This document shows positions 19,106-23,298 of a DNA stretch of 23,298 nt, one piece after another. A program made the position numbers and the translations under genes. The DNA is from Lautropia sp. (GTDB lineage: Bacteria > Pseudomonadota > Gammaproteobacteria > Burkholderiales > Burkholderiaceae_E). The notes beneath the pieces were generated by a model. It was not told where the DNA came from. It did not search any database and worked only from the letters and a program-made list of their open reading frames with translations. Numbering within the stretch: the first letter of the stretch is position 1; the number at the start of each line of letters is the position of its first letter. The DNA lies in NCBI GenBank assembly GCA_013813615.1, contig JACCRJ010000121.1:1-23298 (forward strand), written 5' to 3'.

Positions 19106-21535
19106 ATGAAGGCAGACACGCCACCCCCGCGCTCGAACGTTTACAGGAACGATCGCGACGACCGGTCCGCCGCGAAGGCGCATGGCGCCGGAACAGGATT
19201 CGCCGCCGACCCGGCGGGCAGGAAGCCTGGCGGCCGCCGCTGGACTGCCGGCCGGATTGCTGCCTACCTGGTGGCGGTGCCGCTGGGGCTGGCCGTCATC
19301 GGCGTCCTGACCGCGCTGCTCGCCGTCGTGCTGACAGCGGACCGGCTGCCGTCGCTGGCGGTCCTCACCGACTACCGGCCGAAAGTGCCGATGCACGTCT
19401 ACACTGCCGACGGCCTGCTGATCGGCGAGTTCGGCGAGGAGCGCCGCAGCGTCGTGCGCATCGCCGACTTCCCGCAGTCGATGACCCAGGCGATTCTGGC
19501 AGCCGAGGACGACCGGTTCTACGAGCACTCGGGGGTGGACATTTCCGGCATCGCCCGCGCCGCGATTGCCAACCTGCGGGCCGGCGGCCGGGCCCAGGGC
19601 GCCAGCACCATCACCATGCAGCTGGCGCGCAATTTCTTCCTCACGCGCGAGCGCAGTTACGTTCGCAAGCTCTATGAGGTGCTGCTGACCTGGAAGATAG
19701 AGCAGGCGCTGACCAAGGATCAGATCCTGGAGATCTACGCCAACCAGATATTTCTGGGCCAGCGCTCCTACGGCTTCGGGGCCGCGGCGGAAACCTACTT
19801 CGGCAAACCGCTGGACCAGTTGAACGTGGCCCAGATGGCCATGCTGGCCGGACTCCCGAAGGCACCCGCCCGGGACAACCCGATCGTCAACCCGAAGCGC
19901 GCCAAGGAGCGCCAGCTCTACGTCCTGTCGCGGATGCACGGGCTGGGGTACCTGGACGACAAGGCCCACGAAGCAGCCAAGGAAGAGGACATACGGGTGC
20001 TGCCGGAGCGCCGGTCGCTGCCGCTGCGGGCGGACTGGGCTTCGGAGATGGCGCGGCAGCTCACCTACGAGATGTTCAAGGACGAGGCGTATTCCACCGG
20101 CCTCAACGTCTATACCACCATCGTCTCCAAGGACCAGCGGGCGGCCAACGCGGCAGTCCGGCGGGCGGTGATCGACTACGACCGCAAGCATGGTTACCGC
20201 GGGCCCGAGGCCTACATGGAGATGTCCTCCAATGCCCAGGTGCTGGAGGATCGAATCGAGGACACGATCAGTCAGGCCGGCGACATGGACGACTACCTGG
20301 CGGCGGTGGTGCTCAAGGCCGATCCGAAGACGGTCACCGTTACCCGCGGCCGGGGCGCCACGTTCGACATCGCCGGCGACGGCCTGAAGTTCGTCGCCCG
20401 CTGGCTCAATCCGAAAGCCGCATCCGACCGCCAGATCCGGCCCGGCGCGATCGTGCGGATCGCCGACGGCCCGCAGGGCTGGGAGATCGTGCAGTCGCCG
20501 GACGTCGAGGCCGCCTTCGTCGGACTGAACACGGAGGACGGGGCAGTGCGCGCCATGGTCGGCGGCTTCGACTACAACCGCAGCAAGTTCAACCGCGTCA
20601 CCCAGTCGATACGCCAGCCGGGCTCAGCCTTCAAGCCGTTCATCTATTCAGCCGCGCTCGAGAAAGGCTTCATGGCCAGCACCCTCATCAACGACGCGCC
20701 GATCATCCTGGACCCCGCCACCACCGGCGGGCAGCTGTGGGAGCCGAAGAACTACGACGGCAAGTACGAAGGTCCGTTGAGCCTGCGCACCGCGCTGGCG
20801 CGCTCGAAGAACATGGTCTCCATTCGCCTCCTGCAGAGCATCGGCGTCGACTATGCGCAGGACTACATCACCCGCTTCGGTTTCCAGCCGGAGAAGAATC
20901 CTGCTTACCTGACGATGGCGCTGGGCGCCGGCAACATCACCCCCTGGCAGCTTGCAAGCGGCATTTCGATCTTCGCCAACGGCGGTTACCGGGTGCAGCC
21001 TTACCTGATCGAGAAGATCACCGACAGCTCCGGCAAGGTCATCGCGGCAGCCAAGCCTGCTGTGGCCGGGAACGAGGACGAGCGCGCCATCGACGGGCGC
21101 AATGCGTTCATCATGGACAGCCTGCTGCGCGAGGTCGTCAAGCGGGGTACGGCGACCGCCGCCGGCCGCCAGTTGAAGCGCAACGACCTGGCCGGCAAGA
21201 CCGGGACCACCAACGACGCCCACGACGCCTGGTTCGCCGGCTATGCCACCGGGATCGCCGGCGTCGCCTGGATGGGATTCGACCAGCCGCGGTCGCTCGG
21301 CGAACGCGAGACCGGCGGCGGCCTCGCCCTGCCGATGTGGATCAACTACATGCGTGAGGTCCTTCCGGATTCCCCGGAGAAGCCGCGGTCGGTACCGCCT
21401 GGCGTCATCCAGGTGAGCGGCGAGTATTACCTGAACGAGACCGGACCGGGCCAGGGCATCGGCTCGCTCGGCGTGACCGAAGACGGCCTGTCCACCGATC
21501 CGAAGTCCCAGAGCGTTCGCGACCAGATATTCTGA
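19106..21535 (+). CDS. mrcA: penicillin-binding protein 1A (bifunctional transglycosylase/transpeptidase)
   Basis: The enzyme polymerises and cross-links peptidoglycan at the inner membrane. From ATG 19106 the protein has 809 residues: a basic cytoplasmic N-terminus, one membrane anchor (about 51-78), a GT51 domain with the catalytic Glu134 in AAEDDRFYEHSGVD and QGASTITMQLARNFFL (164-179), an OB-like PBP1A insert, and the transpeptidase domain. The transpeptidase motifs are all present: S507-x-x-K510 (GSAFKP), S567-K-N569, and KTGTT from K698. The frame is open back to 18902, but those 68 residues are not PBP-like. The chosen start has a weak GAAG ribosome-binding site. It is divergent from pilM and convergent with cyaY, with only 15 bp between the stops. 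Confidence 0.95.
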   Translation: MKADTPPPRSNVYRNDRDDRSAAKAHGAGTGFAADPAGRKPGGRRWTAGRIAAYLVAVPLGLAVIGVLTALLAVVLTADRLPSLAVLTDYRPKVPMHVYTADGLLIGEFGEERRSVVRIADFPQSMTQAILAAEDDRFYEHSGVDISGIARAAIANLRAGGRAQGASTITMQLARNFFLTRERSYVRKLYEVLLTWKIEQALTKDQILEIYANQIFLGQRSYGFGAAAETYFGKPLDQLNVAQMAMLAGLPKAPARDNPIVNPKRAKERQLYVLSRMHGLGYLDDKAHEAAKEEDIRVLPERRSLPLRADWASEMARQLTYEMFKDEAYSTGLNVYTTIVSKDQRAANAAVRRAVIDYDRKHGYRGPEAYMEMSSNAQVLEDRIEDTISQAGDMDDYLAAVVLKADPKTVTVTRGRGATFDIAGDGLKFVARWLNPKAASDRQIRPGAIVRIADGPQGWEIVQSPDVEAAFVGLNTEDGAVRAMVGGFDYNRSKFNRVTQSIRQPGSAFKPFIYSAALEKGFMASTLINDAPIILDPATTGGQLWEPKNYDGKYEGPLSLRTALARSKNMVSIRLLQSIGVDYAQDYITRFGFQPEKNPAYLTMALGAGNITPWQLASGISIFANGGYRVQPYLIEKITDSSGKVIAAAKPAVAGNEDERAIDGRNAFIMDSLLREVVKRGTATAAGRQLKRNDLAGKTGTTNDAHDAWFAGYATGIAGVAWMGFDQPRSLGERETGGGLALPMWINYMREVLPDSPEKPRSVPPGVIQVSGEYYLNETGPGQGIGSLGVTEDGLSTDPKSQSVRDQIF

Positions 21536-21550
21536 CGGCCTGGCACCGGG

Positions 21551-21880
21551 TCAAAGAAGGTCGATCGGCGCGCCGGCCTGCGCCGAGAGCTGCTCCGAGA
21601 GCATCGAGCGCAATTCGCGTCCGCTGCGGCCGTCGATCCAGCCGCCATCGTCCGCCGGCTTGAAGTGATAACCCCCGGAACGGGCAGCGACCCAGATCTC
21701 CCCGGCAGCCTGATGGCTGTTGATCACCACTTTGGAACCGTCCTCGAATTCGATGTCGATGACGTTATCATGCCTGGACAGCTCGAGGTCCACCCCGGCC
21801 TCTTCGGCGGACCGCTCGATGTCGACTTCCAGCCGATCGAGCGTTTCCGCAGCGCGCTTCGTGAAGCCCTGGTCCCCCAT
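21551..21880 (-). CDS. cyaY: iron-sulfur assembly protein CyaY (bacterial frataxin)
   Basis: CyaY binds iron and modulates cysteine desulfurase activity during Fe-S cluster assembly. The 109 residues match the frataxin fold: an acidic N-terminal helix (ETLDRLEVDIERSAEE), the beta-sheet segment IDIEFEDGSKVVINSH, EIWVAARSGGYHF and WIDGRSGREL. ATG 21880 is chosen because GGAG lies 9 nt upstream; ATG 21898 would add six residues but has no ribosome-binding site. The start lies on a CATG palindrome shared with the start of the divergent lipoprotein gene. The gene is short and isolated on its strand, as frataxin genes next to lysA often are. Confidence 0.95.
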   Translation of the reverse strand: MGDQGFTKRAAETLDRLEVDIERSAEEAGVDLELSRHDNVIDIEFEDGSKVVINSHQAAGEIWVAARSGGYHFKPADDGGWIDGRSGRELRSMLSEQLSAQAGAPIDLL

Positions 21881-22100
21881 GCTAGACCGCTCCGCCATAG
21901 ATATACGGCCCATTCTAATCACCGCCTCAACGGCAGCCTTCATCGCCCTTGCCGGCTGCGGACAAAGCGGTCCGCTGGTGCCGGCGCCCGGCACCGCCTC
22001 GCAGCCTGCCGTTACCGCGCCGGTGCCGGCCCCACTGCCGCCAGGCGCGCAGAAGCCCTCGAGCGAACCTACGCCCGGCACCGCTCCGGTCAGGCGATGA
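21879..22100 (+). CDS. lptM: small LptM/YifL-type lipoprotein
   Basis: A 73-residue protein with a lipoprotein signal: MLDRSAIDIR, a hydrophobic stretch and lipobox LAGC with Cys27, followed immediately by GQSGPL, the hallmark of the small lipoprotein encoded before lysA in proteobacteria (GCGQKGPL in relatives). The rest is Pro/Ala-rich and low in complexity. In E. coli, LptM assists maturation of the LPS translocon LptD/E; that role is only inferred here. ATG 21879 has no clear ribosome-binding site, and GTG 21861 is an in-frame alternative. Its TGA overlaps the lysA start as ATGA. Confidence 0.75.
   Translation: MLDRSAIDIRPILITASTAAFIALAGCGQSGPLVPAPGTASQPAVTAPVPAPLPPGAQKPSSEPTPGTAPVRR
21900..21930 (-). 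promoter_or_regulatory. weak candidate promoter for cyaY
   Basis: On the minus strand TTGAGG (21925-21930) and TATATC (21900-21905) are 19 bp apart, each matching four of six consensus bases. If used, transcription would start near 21893, between the two candidate cyaY ATGs, favouring the start at 21880. It lies within the lptM coding sequence. Spacing is longer than ideal. Confidence 0.25.
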
Positions 22101-23298
22101 ACCCGCCGGCCCCGCTCGCCGGTCCGCTGCCGGACTGGCTTTCGCGTGACCCGTCTGGATGTCTTATGGCCGACGGGCTCGGCCTGGAGTCGCTGGCCCG
22201 GCAGTTCGGCACACCGCTCTACGTCTATTCGCGCCGGCAGGTCGAATCCACCGTCGAGCAGTTCCGTCTCGCGGTGAAGGGCCGCAACGCCACCATCTGC
22301 TATGCCCTCAAGGCGAACAGCACCGTAGCCATCATCGAACTGATGGGGAGCCTGGGCTGCGGCTTCGACATCGTTTCCGGCGGCGAACTGGAACGGGTCA
22401 TCGCAGCCGGCTGCGATCCGCGCCAGGTGCTGTTCTCCGGCGTCGGCAAGTCGGCGTCAGAGATGTCGCGGGCGCTGGAGGTCGGCGTACGCTGCTTCAA
22501 CGTCGAATCGCTGGCGGAGCTGGAGCGGCTCAACGAAGTCGCCGGCCGCCTCGGCAAGCAGGCGCCCGTGTCGATCCGGGTCAACCCGGACGTCGACGCG
22601 GCGACCCATCCCTACATCTCCACCGGACTGAAGCAGAACAAATTCGGCGTCTGTGGCGATGAAGCGGTGGCGGTATACCGCCGTGCGGCATCGCTCCCCC
22701 ATATCGCGATCACCGGGATCGACTGTCACATCGGCTCGCAGATCACCGCCATCGAGCCGTTCCTCGCGGCCCTCGATCGTGTGCTGCAAATGGCCGACCG
22801 GCTCCGGCAGGAGGGCATCGGGATCCAGCACCTCGATCTCGGCGGCGGCCTCGGCATCCGCTATTCGGATGAAACTCCGCCCGCCCCGATGGCGCTGATG
22901 GACGCATTGTTCAGCCGCATCGACAAATGGAGCGGCGGCGCGCCGCCGGAAGTGCTGTTCGAGTTCGGCCGCGCGCTGGTGGGCAATGCCGGGCTGCTGC
23001 TGACCCGAACCGAGTACCTCAAGCGCAACCAGGACAAGAACTTCGCCATCGTGGACGCGGCTATGAACGACCTGTTGCGACCGTCCCTGTACCAGGCCTA
23101 TCACCACATCGAACCGGTGGCGCAGCGCGACAGCCAGCCGGTGCGTCTGGATGTCGTCGGTCCGATCTGTGAATCCAGCGACTGGCTGGGCCGCGACCGG
23201 CTGCTGGCAATCGAGCAGGGCGACCTGCTGGCGATCCTCGCGGCCGGCGCCTACGGCTCGGTCATGAGTTCCAACTACAACTCGCGGCCGCGCGCGGC
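22097..23298 (+). CDS. lysA: diaminopimelate decarboxylase (3' end outside the window)
   Basis: LysA decarboxylates meso-diaminopimelate to lysine with PLP. About 400 codons are present and the frame runs off the right edge. The PLP-binding Lys72 lies in CYALKAN. HIGSQI, the phosphate-binding GGGLGIRY, the CES active-site segment (GPICESSDWLGRD) and AGAYGSVMSSNYNSRPRA are all present. The EPGR motif reads E289-F-G-R292, so the usual Pro is Phe. ATG 22097 overlaps the lipoprotein stop (ATGA) and gives a family-like N-terminus; ATG 22166 is less likely. Coupling to the upstream lipoprotein is expected. Identity is secure. Confidence 0.96.
   Translation, partial: MNPPAPLAGPLPDWLSRDPSGCLMADGLGLESLARQFGTPLYVYSRRQVESTVEQFRLAVKGRNATICYALKANSTVAIIELMGSLGCGFDIVSGGELERVIAAGCDPRQVLFSGVGKSASEMSRALEVGVRCFNVESLAELERLNEVAGRLGKQAPVSIRVNPDVDAATHPYISTGLKQNKFGVCGDEAVAVYRRAASLPHIAITGIDCHIGSQITAIEPFLAALDRVLQMADRLRQEGIGIQHLDLGGGLGIRYSDETPPAPMALMDALFSRIDKWSGGAPPEVLFEFGRALVGNAGLLLTRTEYLKRNQDKNFAIVDAAMNDLLRPSLYQAYHHIEPVAQRDSQPVRLDVVGPICESSDWLGRDRLLAIEQGDLLAILAAGAYGSVMSSNYNSRPRA

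Noticed and set aside
21536..21550. Bidirectional terminator between mrcA and cyaY
   Set aside because: The 15-bp gap has no inverted repeat or T-run.
21899..22081. Upstream extension of the cyaY frame
   Set aside because: It is antisense to the lipoprotein gene, and the frataxin homology starts at or near 21880.

Overview
This is a high-GC window from a betaproteobacterium. The evidence is the chromosomal block pilMNOPQ-aroK-aroB-gltB-gltD read divergently from a penicillin-binding protein 1A gene, with cyaY and an LptM-like lipoprotein-lysA pair beyond it. This arrangement is known from Rhodocyclales and Burkholderiales, but I cannot assign a genus from sequence alone. Most genes are housekeeping genes, and coding density is very high.

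Layout from left to right. (1) Positions 1-1737, plus strand: the C-terminal end of an alpha/beta hydrolase, then an acyl-CoA dehydrogenase-like flavoprotein whose usual C-terminal catalytic Glu position is Leu. (2) Positions 1763-9835, minus strand: gltB and gltD (glutamate synthase) followed by fhs (formate-tetrahydrofolate ligase), with the gltD stop and fhs start overlapping. (3) Positions 9900-10652: a REP-associated tyrosine transposase (RAYT) gene with a REP-like hairpin just after its stop. Two of its usual metal-binding residues are replaced by Glu. (4) Positions 10711-18792, minus strand: one long operon, pilM-pilN-pilO-pilP-pilQ, then an Ig-like lipoprotein, then aroK and aroB. The first five genes are joined by four successive ATGA stop/start overlaps. 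(5) Positions 18793-19105: the only non-coding stretch over 300 bp. It is an AT-richer divergent control region with a good sigma-70-type promoter for pilM and an operator-like repeat pair. (6) Positions 19106-23298: mrcA (plus), cyaY (minus), and an lptM-like lipoprotein followed by lysA (plus; lysA runs off the window).

How the genes work together. PilM, PilN, PilO and PilP form the inner-membrane alignment complex of the type IV pilus, and PilQ is its outer-membrane secretin. The divergent mrcA makes peptidoglycan, which the pilus must cross. LysA makes lysine from meso-diaminopimelate, itself a peptidoglycan precursor. AroK and AroB act in the shikimate pathway. GltBD makes glutamate from glutamine and 2-oxoglutarate. 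Fhs charges tetrahydrofolate with formate.

No CRISPR array, phage module, toxin-antitoxin pair, tRNA or rRNA was seen. No clearly new multi-gene system is visible. The best candidates for something under-described are the Ig-like lipoprotein embedded in the pil-aro operon, the RAYT with altered active-site residues, and the repeated operator-like element between pilM and mrcA.
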